Positions 15,998 to 25,179 of a stretch of DNA of 64,000 bases are shown here, one piece after another. Below the pieces are notes generated by a model. That model had not been told where the DNA came from. It saw nothing but the letters and a program-made list of their open reading frames with translations, and did not search any database. The number at the start of each line of letters is the position of its first letter. The first letter of the stretch is position 1. The translations under genes were made by a program, and so were the position numbers. Source of the DNA: Streptomyces sp. B21-083 (lineage in GTDB: Bacteria; Actinomycetota; Actinomycetes; Streptomycetales; Streptomycetaceae); NCBI RefSeq assembly GCF_036898825.1, contig NZ_JARUND010000001.1, positions 1,798,001-1,862,000 on the forward strand, given 5' to 3'.

Positions 15998-17323
15998 TCA
16001 GGCACCCCACGGCAGCCAGGCCCTGACAGCGAATCCCCCGTCCGGCTCCGTGCCGTGTTCCAGCCGTCCGCCCGCCAGGGTCGCGCGCTCGGTCAGACCG
16101 ATGAGGCCCTGTCCGGAGCCGGGGACGTGCGGGACCTCCCCCGGGGGTGCTGGATTGCGTACGGAGACGGTCAGGCCGTCGCCCTGGGCGCCCGTGAGGG
16201 ACACCGTGACCTCGGCGCCCGGGGCGTGTTTGCGGGCGTTCGTGAGGCCCTCCTGGACGATCCGGTAGGCGGTGCGGCCGATGGAGGCGGGTACGGCGGC
16301 CGGTGCCGTCACCCGGCTGTCCAGCGCGATCTTCATACCGGCCTCGCGGGATTCGGTCACCAGGATGTCGAGCGCGGCGAGCGTCGGCTGCGGGCGCCCC
16401 GCCTCCTCCGGGTCGCCGGCCCGCAGGACGCCGATGATCTCCCGCAGGTCCTGGAGGGCGTCGTGCGCGCTCTCCCGGATGACCCCGGCGGCCCGCGCGA
16501 CCTCCTCGCGGGGTGCGTCGGGCCGGAACTCCAGGGCGCCGGCATGCACGCTCAACAAGGTGAGGCGGTGGGCCAGCACGTCGTGCATCTCGCGGGCGAT
16601 GGCCTCGCGGGCCAGCCGCTGCGCCTGTTCGGCCCGCAGCGCCGCCTCCGTCTCGGCCCGCCGCAGCCGGTCCCGCAGGCTCACCGTGAGCTGTCGTTTG
16701 GCCCGCACGAACATGCCCCAGCCGACCGCGGTCGCGGTCAGCAGGACGCTGAGGGCCACCGCTGCGAGATACGGCAGGTCCGGGTCGGGGCGCAGCCAGT
16801 AGAAGACCGGGATCACCACGACGGAGGCACCGCTGACCAGACCGACGTACCGGAAGGGGCGGTGCACGGCGAGGGAGAAGAGGGCGACCAGGCCGGCGCC
16901 GCCCGCCGTACCCGACACGACGCTGACCGCGAGCATCGCGACGGCGAGGCCGAGCGGCCAGCGGCGCCGCAGCCATACGGCGGCGCAGGAGAGGGCGCCG
17001 ACCCACTGGTCGACGGCGGCGACGGCGTGCGGGGTGTTGGGGTCCTCGGCCAGGGCGACCGCGCCCAGCACACCGACGAGGACGGCCAGCAGGAAGCAGG
17101 TGAAGTCGACGACCCAGTCGCGGGCGGTGCGCCTGGGCTGTGCGGACACCCCGAACCACCCGGCCCGCTGCCGCGCGGAGCCGGTGCCGGAACCGGGATT
17201 CGCGACGGGGTCGGGGTCGAGGCCGTCGAGCACGGCCGACGGGAAGAGCCACCGCCGCCCCGGGAACGTCGTCGCGGTCTCGGGAACGACCTCGGGAACG
17301 GATGTCGACCTGTCACCTCTCAC
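15998..17323 (-). CDS. Two-component sensor histidine kinase (HisKA_3)
   Basis: A 441-aa membrane sensor kinase. It has a non-conserved N-terminus, then several hydrophobic segments (FTCFLLAVLVGVLGAVALA; LGLAVAMLAVSVVSGTAGGA; LVALFSL; AALSVLL-type). The H-box is AREMHDVLAHRLTLLSVHAG near residue 244. The ATPase domain has RIVQEGLTNARKHAPGA and GSGQGLIGLTERATLAGG. This architecture pairs with NarL-type regulators, and the likely partner is at 14119-14799. Start chosen: GTG at 17323, where the protein sequence becomes plausible; the longer frame to 17575 overlaps the divergent small membrane gene. The signal sensed is unknown. Confidence 0.92.
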   Translation of the reverse strand: MRGDRSTSVPEVVPETATTFPGRRWLFPSAVLDGLDPDPVANPGSGTGSARQRAGWFGVSAQPRRTARDWVVDFTCFLLAVLVGVLGAVALAEDPNTPHAVAAVDQWVGALSCAAVWLRRRWPLGLAVAMLAVSVVSGTAGGAGLVALFSLAVHRPFRYVGLVSGASVVVIPVFYWLRPDPDLPYLAAVALSVLLTATAVGWGMFVRAKRQLTVSLRDRLRRAETEAALRAEQAQRLAREAIAREMHDVLAHRLTLLSVHAGALEFRPDAPREEVARAAGVIRESAHDALQDLREIIGVLRAGDPEEAGRPQPTLAALDILVTESREAGMKIALDSRVTAPAAVPASIGRTAYRIVQEGLTNARKHAPGAEVTVSLTGAQGDGLTVSVRNPAPPGEVPHVPGSGQGLIGLTERATLAGGRLEHGTEPDGGFAVRAWLPWGA

Positions 17324-17501
17324 AGTCGACGAATCTATGGGGTGCCGGCCCGTGTCATCCCCGCCGAGCCGTGATCGTCGACCAAAGTCGTGCCACCGCA
17401 GACTTTCGGCGCGTCGTCCGGGAGCGACCGGCGACTTCGGAAGAGCCGGCCTCGCCCCGCGGCCGATGAGGGCGGAGGGTCCGCGGAGCGACGATCCCGG
17501 T

Positions 17502-17702
17502 ATGAAGCAGTTACTGGAAATCGCCGGTTTCATCGCCCTGGTGCAGGGTGCCGCGGGTCTGCTGCGGGAATTCACGGACCTGCACTGGGGCCTCGTACAG
17601 AAGATCGGATTCCTCGACGGCTATGAGCTCTACGCGAGTGTGGCACTGCTCGTGCTGTCCTTCGCGCTGTTCGCCGCAGCCGAGCGCCGCAAGTCCGGGT
17701 GA
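17502..17702 (+). CDS. Small membrane protein (66 aa)
   Basis: A 66-aa protein beginning MKQLLEIAGFIALVQGAAGL and ending in the hydrophobic helix LYASVALLVLSFALFAAAER followed by a basic tail. Two membrane helices are likely, with a short charged linker (REFTDLHWGLVQKIGF). A GGAG sequence precedes the ATG. It is divergent from the histidine kinase and convergent with the alginate-lyase gene. The family is conserved in Streptomyces as far as I recall, without known function. Confidence 0.72.
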   Translation: MKQLLEIAGFIALVQGAAGLLREFTDLHWGLVQKIGFLDGYELYASVALLVLSFALFAAAERRKSG

Positions 17703-17733
17703 ACGAAGGGGTGGGGGACCGGACGGTGGCGGG

Positions 17734-19023
17734 TCAGCCCGCGATGGAGTCGAGTTGTTCCGCCGCCGGGCGCAGCGCCCAGAGGTCACCGCCGGGCGGC
17801 TCTTCCAGCAAGGAGACCGCCCGCCGCGCCCGTACATCACCGGCGTCGGCGGCCGCATGGACGATGTCGTCCGCCGCGTACCGGAGGAATCCGAGCTCCG
17901 GATGCGGCCAGGCGGCCGATCCCGTCGCGGCGGGCAGCAGGTAGTCCACCGCCTTGAACAGGCTCTGCCCGTCCGGGCCCCGGTACGCCCACAGGTTCAC
18001 GCCGACGTGCCGGCCGATGGCCGCGAGCCGGGTGTGGGCGACCAGGGCGAAGCTCGAGTAGTGCCAGCTTCTGGTCCGCGCCAGCTCCTGCGGCTGGCTG
18101 CCGTCGGCCGCGATCTGCTGCGCGACGCGCGTGCTCCGGGCGTTCAGGACGGTTCGCCGGGCGAGTTCCCTGTCGCCGGTCGCGTAGGCGAGTGCGGCGA
18201 GCTGCATGTCGTAGAAGGTGCCGTGGTTGTTGGTGGCGGCGGCCTCCTCCTTGCCGAAGTCACTGGTCCTGAGCCAGCCGAGGAAGTCGCTGTTCCACTT
18301 CGTCATGCCGGCCCGGTCCTTCCGGGTCCAGCCCGGGGCGCCGGTGTCCAGCAGGGCGAGCGCGTCGAGGACGCTGGTGAACGACTGCGAGAAGTCGATG
18401 ATGCCGATGGCCCGGCCGTCGTACCTGCAGGGAATGAACTGCGCGTGGTTCAGGTTCGGGTTCATCCTCGTGGCCGGGTCGAGGAACCAGGTGCGCAGCA
18501 CCTGCCCGGCCTTCTCCGCGTACCGCTTCTCGCCGGTGTAGTACCAGGCGAGGGAGAGGTCGTACGCGGCGTCGAAGGTCTTCTCGACGTCCTGGCGGTC
18601 GGTGCCGGTGTCGACCTCGGGGTTGCGCTCGCCGTCGCGTTGCACATAGGGGCAGCCCCAGGTGTTGTCGCTGGTCAGGGGCTTGGAGGGCCACCAGTAG
18701 GGAGCCTGGCTCAGGTAGTCGTGGACGTCGCCGCCGGGGGCTGGGCGTGGTTTGTCGACGACCGTCCAGGGGCCCTGGCTCAGCCATTTGGCGGCCCGGG
18801 CCGTCAACGCGTCCACGCTGCGGCGCAGTTGGCGGTCGCCGTGCTCCACTCGGAGCTTGGTCCGGTGGAGTTGGGCGCCGTCCAGTACGGCCGTGTGCGG
18901 GACCTCGGGCGCGGACCCCGCTGTCACCCGCGCCGAGGCGGTGGGGACGGCGGCGCCGACGGCGAACGCGGCGAAGGCCACCAGGAGGACGCTCAGTCGT
19001 GACAGTGCCGAGGGTGCGCTCAT
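17734..19023 (-). CDS. Secreted alginate-lyase-family polysaccharide lyase
   Basis: A 429-aa exported protein of the alginate lyase (alpha/alpha toroid) superfamily. A signal peptide covers about residues 1-33 (LSRLSVLLVAFAAFAVGAAV...TASA). Conserved positions include YLSQAPYWWPSK, NTWGCPYVQRDGERNPEVD and ATNNHGTFYDMQLAALAYAT near residue 266; the Asn-Asn-His of the last is typical of the active site. The C-terminal region ends with a further helical hairpin. Start: ATG at 19021-19023, where the signal peptide begins. The neighbours are beta-helix proteins, so it probably helps degrade a uronic-acid polysaccharide. The exact substrate is not determined. Confidence 0.88.
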   Translation of the reverse strand: MSAPSALSRLSVLLVAFAAFAVGAAVPTASARVTAGSAPEVPHTAVLDGAQLHRTKLRVEHGDRQLRRSVDALTARAAKWLSQGPWTVVDKPRPAPGGDVHDYLSQAPYWWPSKPLTSDNTWGCPYVQRDGERNPEVDTGTDRQDVEKTFDAAYDLSLAWYYTGEKRYAEKAGQVLRTWFLDPATRMNPNLNHAQFIPCRYDGRAIGIIDFSQSFTSVLDALALLDTGAPGWTRKDRAGMTKWNSDFLGWLRTSDFGKEEAAATNNHGTFYDMQLAALAYATGDRELARRTVLNARSTRVAQQIAADGSQPQELARTRSWHYSSFALVAHTRLAAIGRHVGVNLWAYRGPDGQSLFKAVDYLLPAATGSAAWPHPELGFLRYAADDIVHAAADAGDVRARRAVSLLEEPPGGDLWALRPAAEQLDSIAG

Positions 19024-19082
19024 CGATCCACTCCGTTCTGGTGGGCGAACGTGCGGGGGGTGAGGTGACACGGGGAAAAGCC

Positions 19083-20831
19083 CTAGAGCGCGCGTTGTGC
19101 AGTGTGCAGATTCCGCGGCCGTACCGCGTGCGGGCTGCCGTACAGCTCCAGGCGGCTATGGAGGTCGCCGGTGAGGTCGGGGACGTCGATCTGGTCGAAC
19201 TCCCTGACCTCGTCGATGCCGACGGTGGCGGAGTACGGTGCCAGGCCGTCGATCCTGACGAGTCCCGCGCGCGCGTTGGTGACGCGGATGTTCCAGTGGG
19301 CGAAGCGGGCGCCGAACAGGGGGCCGGCGCTCGCGTCACCGCCGTGGCGGCCGTTGTTGTTCAGGGTGATGTCGGTGCGGACGTTGGCGAAGGGCAGTCC
19401 GCGGTGGCTGTCGAAGGTGCCCATCCGCATGTCGCCGCGCGACCAGACGTTGTACGAGGACAGCCCCTCGACGTTGATGCCGTGCAGTTGGGTGTTCGAG
19501 GGGGCGGGGACGGTGCGCTCCTCGATGGTGAAGTCCTCGACGAGGTTGTCGTGCGAGCCCTCACGGCAGAAGTAGGGGTGGTGGGAGCCGCGGCCGGTGA
19601 CACGTGTCCGCCGCAGGGTGCACGCGGAGGCGGACACGAGGCCGAAGCCGTTGTCGACGTGGCGGACCGTCACGTCGTCCACCCAGCAGTCGTACGCGCA
19701 CTGCAGGACGACGCCGTTGTGCCCCTTGTCCAGCAGATGCGGCTGCTGCGGGGTCTCCATGGCCTCAAGGGTCAGGCCCTCCACTCCGGAGCCCGTCAAC
19801 TCCGCGACATGCGTGGTCAGTTGAGGGTTCCATTCGGGGCGTACGTCGAGTGGCAGCGGTCGTTCGAGGGTGACCGTGCGGCCCCGGACCCTGGCGATGC
19901 GGACGGGCCACTCGTAGGGGACGTACGACGTCAGCTTCGTCTTGTCCTCCCAGAAGTAGGCCTCGGGTCCGGGCCCGCCGCCGCACATGTGCTCCAGGAG
20001 CGTGTGCTCCGCGTCGTCGGCCAGCCGGAGGAGGACCAGGGCGCCGGGGCGCAGTGACGTCGGGTTCGTCACCGTGATCGTCCATGAGCCCTGCCGGGCC
20101 GGGGCGACCGCTGTGAGCGGGCGCCACTCGTCGCGCCGGTTGCCCGTCCATCCCTCGAAGGGCCACGCCTTCGCCCTGATCGCGGCGACGAGAGAGGACC
20201 AACGGGCCCTGGGGGCAAGCCAGATCAGGCCTCCCGCCCATGACCAGCCCGACTTGTCGCCGCCGTAGCGGGAGCCGTAGGCGCCGATCAGTTCGGTGAG
20301 GTTCTTCGTCGCGTACAGGGTCGTACGGCCGCTGCCGGCGCCCTTGAGGGTCACGTTCGACCGGTCCAGGCGGATCACGTCGTCGATACGGAACGTGCCG
20401 GGCGGGATGGTGACCGTGCCGCCGCCGGCCCGGCCGGCGGCGGCGATGGCCCGGTTGATCGCGGGGGCGGAGTCGGTCACGCCGTCGGCCACGGCGCCGA
20501 AATCGCGTACGTCGGCGACAGCGGGGCGGCGGGGGCGGCGGACCGCGCCGCCGAAGCAACCCGCGCGGCCGATGTAGGGGATCTGCAGGTGGGTGAAGGG
20601 GGTGCGTTCGAACTCCCGCCAGAGGAGCGGGGTTCCGGTCGACGGCGTTCCGGTCGACGGCGTTCCGGTCGACGGGGTTCCCGGTCCGGCGGCCGCCGCG
20701 ATGCCGGCACCGGCCGCTACCGCACCGGCCGCTACGGCGACGGCGCCGCCAAGGACGGCGCGCCTGGTCGAACTGGAGGTCATGCGCATGACATTTTGCT
20801 CACCGGTGAGGGGTGCCTGTGCGTCTCTCAT
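19083..20831 (-). CDS. Tat-exported right-handed parallel beta-helix protein
   Basis: A 582-aa protein with a twin-arginine signal (TSSSTRRAVLGGAVAVAAG), a GTPST linker repeated three times (about 20637-20690), and a pectate-lyase-like fold. It opens with VADVRDFGAVADGVTDSAPA, the glycan-degrading beta-helix signature, and GAGSGRTTLYATKN. Later coils are VEGLTLEAM, DDVTVRHVDNGFGLVSASA and LRRTRVTGRGSHHPYFC. The start at 20831 has a GAAGGG site upstream; ATGs at 20789 and 20783 are alternatives that keep the Tat signal. It lies 60 bp upstream of the alginate-lyase gene on the same strand, so the two probably form an operon for extracellular polysaccharide use. Confidence 0.87.
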   Translation of the reverse strand: MRDAQAPLTGEQNVMRMTSSSTRRAVLGGAVAVAAGAVAAGAGIAAAAGPGTPSTGTPSTGTPSTGTPLLWREFERTPFTHLQIPYIGRAGCFGGAVRRPRRPAVADVRDFGAVADGVTDSAPAINRAIAAAGRAGGGTVTIPPGTFRIDDVIRLDRSNVTLKGAGSGRTTLYATKNLTELIGAYGSRYGGDKSGWSWAGGLIWLAPRARWSSLVAAIRAKAWPFEGWTGNRRDEWRPLTAVAPARQGSWTITVTNPTSLRPGALVLLRLADDAEHTLLEHMCGGGPGPEAYFWEDKTKLTSYVPYEWPVRIARVRGRTVTLERPLPLDVRPEWNPQLTTHVAELTGSGVEGLTLEAMETPQQPHLLDKGHNGVVLQCAYDCWVDDVTVRHVDNGFGLVSASACTLRRTRVTGRGSHHPYFCREGSHDNLVEDFTIEERTVPAPSNTQLHGINVEGLSSYNVWSRGDMRMGTFDSHRGLPFANVRTDITLNNNGRHGGDASAGPLFGARFAHWNIRVTNARAGLVRIDGLAPYSATVGIDEVREFDQIDVPDLTGDLHSRLELYGSPHAVRPRNLHTAQRAL

Positions 20832-21050
20832 GTCCGTTCGCCCTTCCCATGGTCTTTCATGGATGTGAACGACGTTCAGATGTGCGCTGAGCGGTGAGCA
20901 TGCCATGACACTCTTGAGGGCGAAAGGGCTCGTGCGCTCTTTATTGGTTTGGACCTTTAAGGGGATAGCTCACGCACCGATTCAGATGGGTGAACCGGCC
21001 GATGACGAAGCCCATCAGACCACCGACGGGCGCCGCGGTGGCCGCCACCG

Positions 21051-21200
21051 CTACACGCTGACCCGCGTCTCCGCTGATACATCGGATCTATCATGGAGCA
21101 CCTTAGGGACGGTGGACACCGAGACGCCCACCTGACCAGCAATCGCGGCGAGAGCGCGCCGTCTTCCCTGGCCGGATCCCGTCGGAGCCATTGACGTCAT
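21051..21200 (-). pseudogene. LacI-family repressor reduced to its DNA-binding head
   Basis: The minus strand from an ATG at 21200 encodes 49 residues beginning MTSMAPTGSGQGRRRALAAI and containing the LacI helix-turn-helix VSVSTVPKVLHDRSDVSAET, then a TAG stop at 21051. The usual motif reads VSVSTVSKVLNGRSDVAPET, so Ser to Pro and Asn-Gly to His-Asp changes have accumulated. The sugar-binding domain is gone; beyond the stop only about 30 codons hint at further homology. It sits between the two beta-helix genes, where a local repressor would be expected. I read it as an eroded regulator; a working headpiece is unlikely. Confidence 0.72.
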
Positions 21201-21474
21201 CGGATGAATCTCTTACGTTGCCGAGCGATCGGGTGTTGCGAGAACTGTCGCAACCCTTGTGGCGCTCGGCACGAACGCCCTCGCCCCATGTACCGCACTG
21301 CCCGTACTCGTGGGCCAACTGGCGCCCGGTGAGCGCTGGTTGAGCTGTGCCGTGCTCGGCGCCCCCGTCGGAGCCGACGCCGAGACGGCCGGGCGGGAAT
21401 CCCCGATCGGGGCATGCCCACCGACCGCCGCACACCCGTCATCCGAATCCGAATCCGACGAGTGGAGACCGGAC

Positions 21475-24144
21475 ATGAGACGCGGACATCTCTCCCTGCT
21501 GGCCGTCGTGACGGCGCTGCTGACGTCCCCGGTCCAGACCCAGGCGCATGCGCACGCGGCGCAGTCCGGCCGCGCGTACCACGTCGCGCCTCGCGGCAGC
21601 GACCACGCACCCGGCACGCCGGCAGGTCCGCTGCGTACCATCGGCGCCTGCCTCGAACGAGTCCGCCCCGGCGACACCTGCCTGGTCCACCGGGGCACCT
21701 ACCGTGAGCAACTCACCCCTCCCTCCGGCACCGAGGGTGCTCCGGTCACGATCGCCGCGTACGGAGACGGTCCGGTGACCGTCGACGGAACGGAGCGGGT
21801 GACCGGCTGGAAGGACGCGGGCGGCGGACTGATCGCCACCGACACCGACCTCCCGTCCGGCATTGACTTCAACGCGGTGTTCCTGGACAACACCCGTGCC
21901 GCTGAGGGCCGTTGGCCCAACTCCGGCGCCGATCCGCTGAACGTCACCTGGGCCGAGGCCGACGCCACCTCCACCGACCAGCACATCGACGACACCGACC
22001 TGCCCGACGCCGGCTGGACCGGCGCCACCGTGCACCTGTGGGCGGGCTCCAACCCATGGGCCCAGCAGACCGGCACGGTCACCGCCGCCTCGACGGGCAA
22101 GCTGGACTTCCACGGCGGCAACTACCGCTGCCCGCCCCTGTGCATGGGCAACCAGACCTACCGCAACTACTACCTCGTCGGGTCGAAGGCCGCCCTCGAC
22201 CAGCCCGGCGAGTGGTACTACGACAAGGCCGCGCACCGGCTTTACATGGTCCCCCCGAAGGACGGCATCGCCGGACACACGGTGACCGCCAAGCACCGGC
22301 TGTGGGCCGTCGACCTGAGCGACAGTTCGTACGTCACCGTGCGCGGGCTGAACCTCTGGGGCACTTCCCTCCGAACGGGCAAGTCGAGTACGGGAGTTGT
22401 GGTCGACGGGCTGCACGCCACGTACATCTCCGAGTTCTCCACCCTGCCGATGCCGCCGGACGGTGATCTCGCGGTCGAGCCGTTCGAAGGCAACATCGTC
22501 GCCTCCCGCATCCTCGACTCGGGCGTGCAGATCCTCGGCACCGGCAACACCCTGAAGAACAGCGAGATCGCGCGGTCGGCCGGCGACGGCGTCCTGGTCC
22601 GTGGCACCGGCAACACCGTCACCGACAACTACATCCACGACGTCGGATGGATGGGCAGTTACACCCCCGGCATCGAGATCAACGGCAACGGCCACACGGT
22701 CACCCACAACACGATCCGGCGTACCGGACGGGCGGCCATCGACACCGCCTGGCAGCTCAACGGCACCGAGTTCCACGACAACCGCATCGCCTACAACGAC
22801 ATGTCCGAGGCGATGCGCACCTCCCGCGACGGCTCCCCCTTCTATGTGTGCTGCAGCCTGAACGGCTCGGGCACCTCCGTCGACCACAACACCGCGCACG
22901 ACGCCGACGGCCAGAACGGCTACTACGTCGACAACTACTCCGGCCACTTCAGGCTCCACCACAACGTCGCCTGGAACACCGGCAGCCGGGGCGTCTTCTT
23001 CAACGGGCACACCGGCCCGAGCATCGCCAACGAGGACCACAACTCCAGTTACGGAGTGGGCGTCAACGTCGCCTCGGTCGCCCTCGGCGGCGCGACGGAC
23101 GCGTCAGGTTCGTACTTCAGCAACATCGTCGGGCCCAAGCCGGTCACCGCGACGCGGACCGGAAACCCACTGCCGGTCGTCCGCTCCAACCTGATCAGCG
23201 AGAAGCCCGGCTACTCGGACGCCGTCAACGGTGAGCTGTGGCTGACACCGGGTTCGCCCGCCATCGACGCGGGCGAGGTGGTCGACGGCGTCACGACCGA
23301 CACCGTGGGCGCGGCTCCCGACCAGGGCGCCTACGAGTACGGCGCTCCCGTCTGGTCGACCGGTTGCGATCTGCCCGACTGCCGGCAACGGGTACGCCAT
23401 GGCGAGTGGACCGCCACGGCGAGCGACGGCACCGATGCCCGGGCCGGCGTCGACGGCGACATCAACACCCGCTGGACGGGCGCCGCCCCGCAGGCTGTCG
23501 GCCAGTCCCTGACCGTCGACCTCGGCGAGAGCAAGACCTTCGGCCGGCTCTCCCTCGACGCGGGCCGTGACACCAGCGGGCAGCCGTACGGCTTCACGGT
23601 CTCCGTGAGCCGCGACGGCACGCACTGGGGTGAGCCCCTCGCCAGGGTCTCCGGCCGCTCCTTCACCCAGGACGCGGTGTTCCCCCGGCAGACCACCGCC
23701 CGCTACGTACGCGTCACGCTGACCGCGAACGGGCCGACGCCCTGGGACGTCAACGACATCAGGCTGTACGCGGAAGGGCCCGACGCCGCCTCGACGCTCC
23801 AGGCCGAACAGGCCACCTCTGTAAGAGGAGTGGCGCGCGGCACGGCGGCCACCGGTGCCCTCGGCTCGGGCGACAGGCTGGGCTTCGACGCGGTGAACGT
23901 CCGGGGCAGGCATTTCACCGTGCGCCTCGCCTCCACCTGCGCGCGGGGCTGCTCGCTCCGGTTGCGCCTGGACTCACCGGACGGCCCGGTGGCCGCGGTG
24001 GTACCCCTCACGGACACCGGCGGTGAATGGCGGGAGCGGTCCGTGGTTCTGCGTCGCAAGGTCGGCGGCACCCACGACCTGTACCTCGTGGCGAAGGGCG
24101 GGGCCCGGGTCGCCGCGCTCGACTGGCTGACGATCCGCCCCTGA
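21475..24144 (+). CDS. Secreted beta-helix protein with F5/8C and CBM-like domains
   Basis: An 889-aa exported enzyme or binding protein. The signal peptide is residues 1-29 (LSLLAVVTALLTSPVQTQAHA). Residues about 38-620 form a right-handed parallel beta-helix (RAYHVAPRGSDHAPGTPAGP at the start; NTVTDNYIHDVGW and HTVTHNTIRRTG as coils), the fold of pectate lyases and related lyases. A galactose-binding F5/8 type C domain follows (about 635-765: DGDINTRWTG, TARYVRVTLTANGP). A C-terminal CBM6-like beta sandwich ends the protein (LQAEQATSVRGVARGT...ALDWLTIRP). Start: ATG at 21475 with GGAGA upstream. It faces away from the lyase operon across the dead LacI gene. Confidence 0.88.
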   Translation: MRRGHLSLLAVVTALLTSPVQTQAHAHAAQSGRAYHVAPRGSDHAPGTPAGPLRTIGACLERVRPGDTCLVHRGTYREQLTPPSGTEGAPVTIAAYGDGPVTVDGTERVTGWKDAGGGLIATDTDLPSGIDFNAVFLDNTRAAEGRWPNSGADPLNVTWAEADATSTDQHIDDTDLPDAGWTGATVHLWAGSNPWAQQTGTVTAASTGKLDFHGGNYRCPPLCMGNQTYRNYYLVGSKAALDQPGEWYYDKAAHRLYMVPPKDGIAGHTVTAKHRLWAVDLSDSSYVTVRGLNLWGTSLRTGKSSTGVVVDGLHATYISEFSTLPMPPDGDLAVEPFEGNIVASRILDSGVQILGTGNTLKNSEIARSAGDGVLVRGTGNTVTDNYIHDVGWMGSYTPGIEINGNGHTVTHNTIRRTGRAAIDTAWQLNGTEFHDNRIAYNDMSEAMRTSRDGSPFYVCCSLNGSGTSVDHNTAHDADGQNGYYVDNYSGHFRLHHNVAWNTGSRGVFFNGHTGPSIANEDHNSSYGVGVNVASVALGGATDASGSYFSNIVGPKPVTATRTGNPLPVVRSNLISEKPGYSDAVNGELWLTPGSPAIDAGEVVDGVTTDTVGAAPDQGAYEYGAPVWSTGCDLPDCRQRVRHGEWTATASDGTDARAGVDGDINTRWTGAAPQAVGQSLTVDLGESKTFGRLSLDAGRDTSGQPYGFTVSVSRDGTHWGEPLARVSGRSFTQDAVFPRQTTARYVRVTLTANGPTPWDVNDIRLYAEGPDAASTLQAEQATSVRGVARGTAATGALGSGDRLGFDAVNVRGRHFTVRLASTCARGCSLRLRLDSPDGPVAAVVPLTDTGGEWRERSVVLRRKVGGTHDLYLVAKGGARVAALDWLTIRP

Positions 24145-24198
24145 CCGACGCCTTCGCCTCCGTCGAACCTCCCCCTGTCCGTCGGCGAACTCGGACAG

Positions 24199-25077
24199 TC
24201 AGGCCAGGGCGTTCACCAGGTCGGCCACTACGTCGGGCCGCTCCAGTGCGATGAAGTGGCCCGCACCCCGCACCTGGGTGAACTCGGCGACGGGCAGCAG
24301 CTTCTTGTTGGCCTCCCGGTCCGAGGGCCGGGACCAGTCCTTCTCCCCGTAGACGAGGTGAATTGGGGCCTTGACCTCGGGATAGCGCGAGCGGGCCGCG
24401 ATGAGGCTGGGCAGGCTCTGGTACACAGCTCGGGCCACCGCCGGGTAGCCGGGGCGGCTGCCCACCTGGAGAAGTTCGTCCACGTAGTCGTCGCGCAGGG
24501 CGGTCTTGTCACCCAGGCCGCCCTGAAGGATCTTGCTGATGATCGGCTTGGGCTCCACGCCGGCGATCACCGGTCCGACGCCCGGTGCGAGGACACCGCT
24601 GACCACCACCCGGGCGAGGAGGCCGGAGCGGGCGATACCGCCGCGGAAGTCGTACGTGTTGACCGCGACGACACGCCGTACGCGCTCCGGCAGATCGGCC
24701 GCCGCGGTCAGCGCGAGCACCGCCCCCATGGACTCCCCGACCAACGTCACGTCATGCAGGTCGAGTTCCGTCAGGAGCCGCTCTACACCCTCGCGCATCG
24801 CCGGCTCGTCGTACGACGCACCGGGCACGATCTCCGAGTAGCCCATCCCCGGCAGATCGAGGGCGTACACGGTGTACCGGCCGGAGATCAACGGGATGAG
24901 GGAGCGGTAGTGCTCGGCCTGGGTGCGCACGGTGTGCAGCAGGACCAGGGGAGCGCCGGTGCCCGCTCTGAGGTAGCGCAGCGTTCCCTCCTGGCCGGCG
25001 CGTCCCGGGCGGGGAGCGAGGGTGTGGCTGGTGGTCCCCGGAATGTCGATCCTGGGGCGCGACGTGGTGTTGGGCAT
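24199..25077 (-). CDS. Alpha/beta-fold hydrolase
   Basis: A 292-aa hydrolase with a complete triad. The nucleophile Ser is in LVGESMGAVLALTAA, the acid is the Asp of LVYGEKDWSRPSD, and the His is in GAGHFIALERPDVV. The oxyanion strand is APLVLLHTVRTQAEHY. No signal peptide is seen. It is the last gene of a minus-strand TetR-SDR-hydrolase operon; the gap to the SDR gene is 102 bp. With a short-chain dehydrogenase next door, a small ester, lactone or epoxide substrate is possible but not shown. Confidence 0.9.
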   Translation of the reverse strand: MPNTTSRPRIDIPGTTSHTLAPRPGRAGQEGTLRYLRAGTGAPLVLLHTVRTQAEHYRSLIPLISGRYTVYALDLPGMGYSEIVPGASYDEPAMREGVERLLTELDLHDVTLVGESMGAVLALTAAADLPERVRRVVAVNTYDFRGGIARSGLLARVVVSGVLAPGVGPVIAGVEPKPIISKILQGGLGDKTALRDDYVDELLQVGSRPGYPAVARAVYQSLPSLIAARSRYPEVKAPIHLVYGEKDWSRPSDREANKKLLPVAEFTQVRGAGHFIALERPDVVADLVNALA

Positions 25078-25179
25078 CTCGGACTCCTCGTGTGTGAACT
25101 GTGCTCAGGAGACTGGGGGTTCGGTCCGGCGGGTTCGGGCCGGCCGGGGCGGTCGGCAGCCCGCGTTCCGGTTCGCGGC

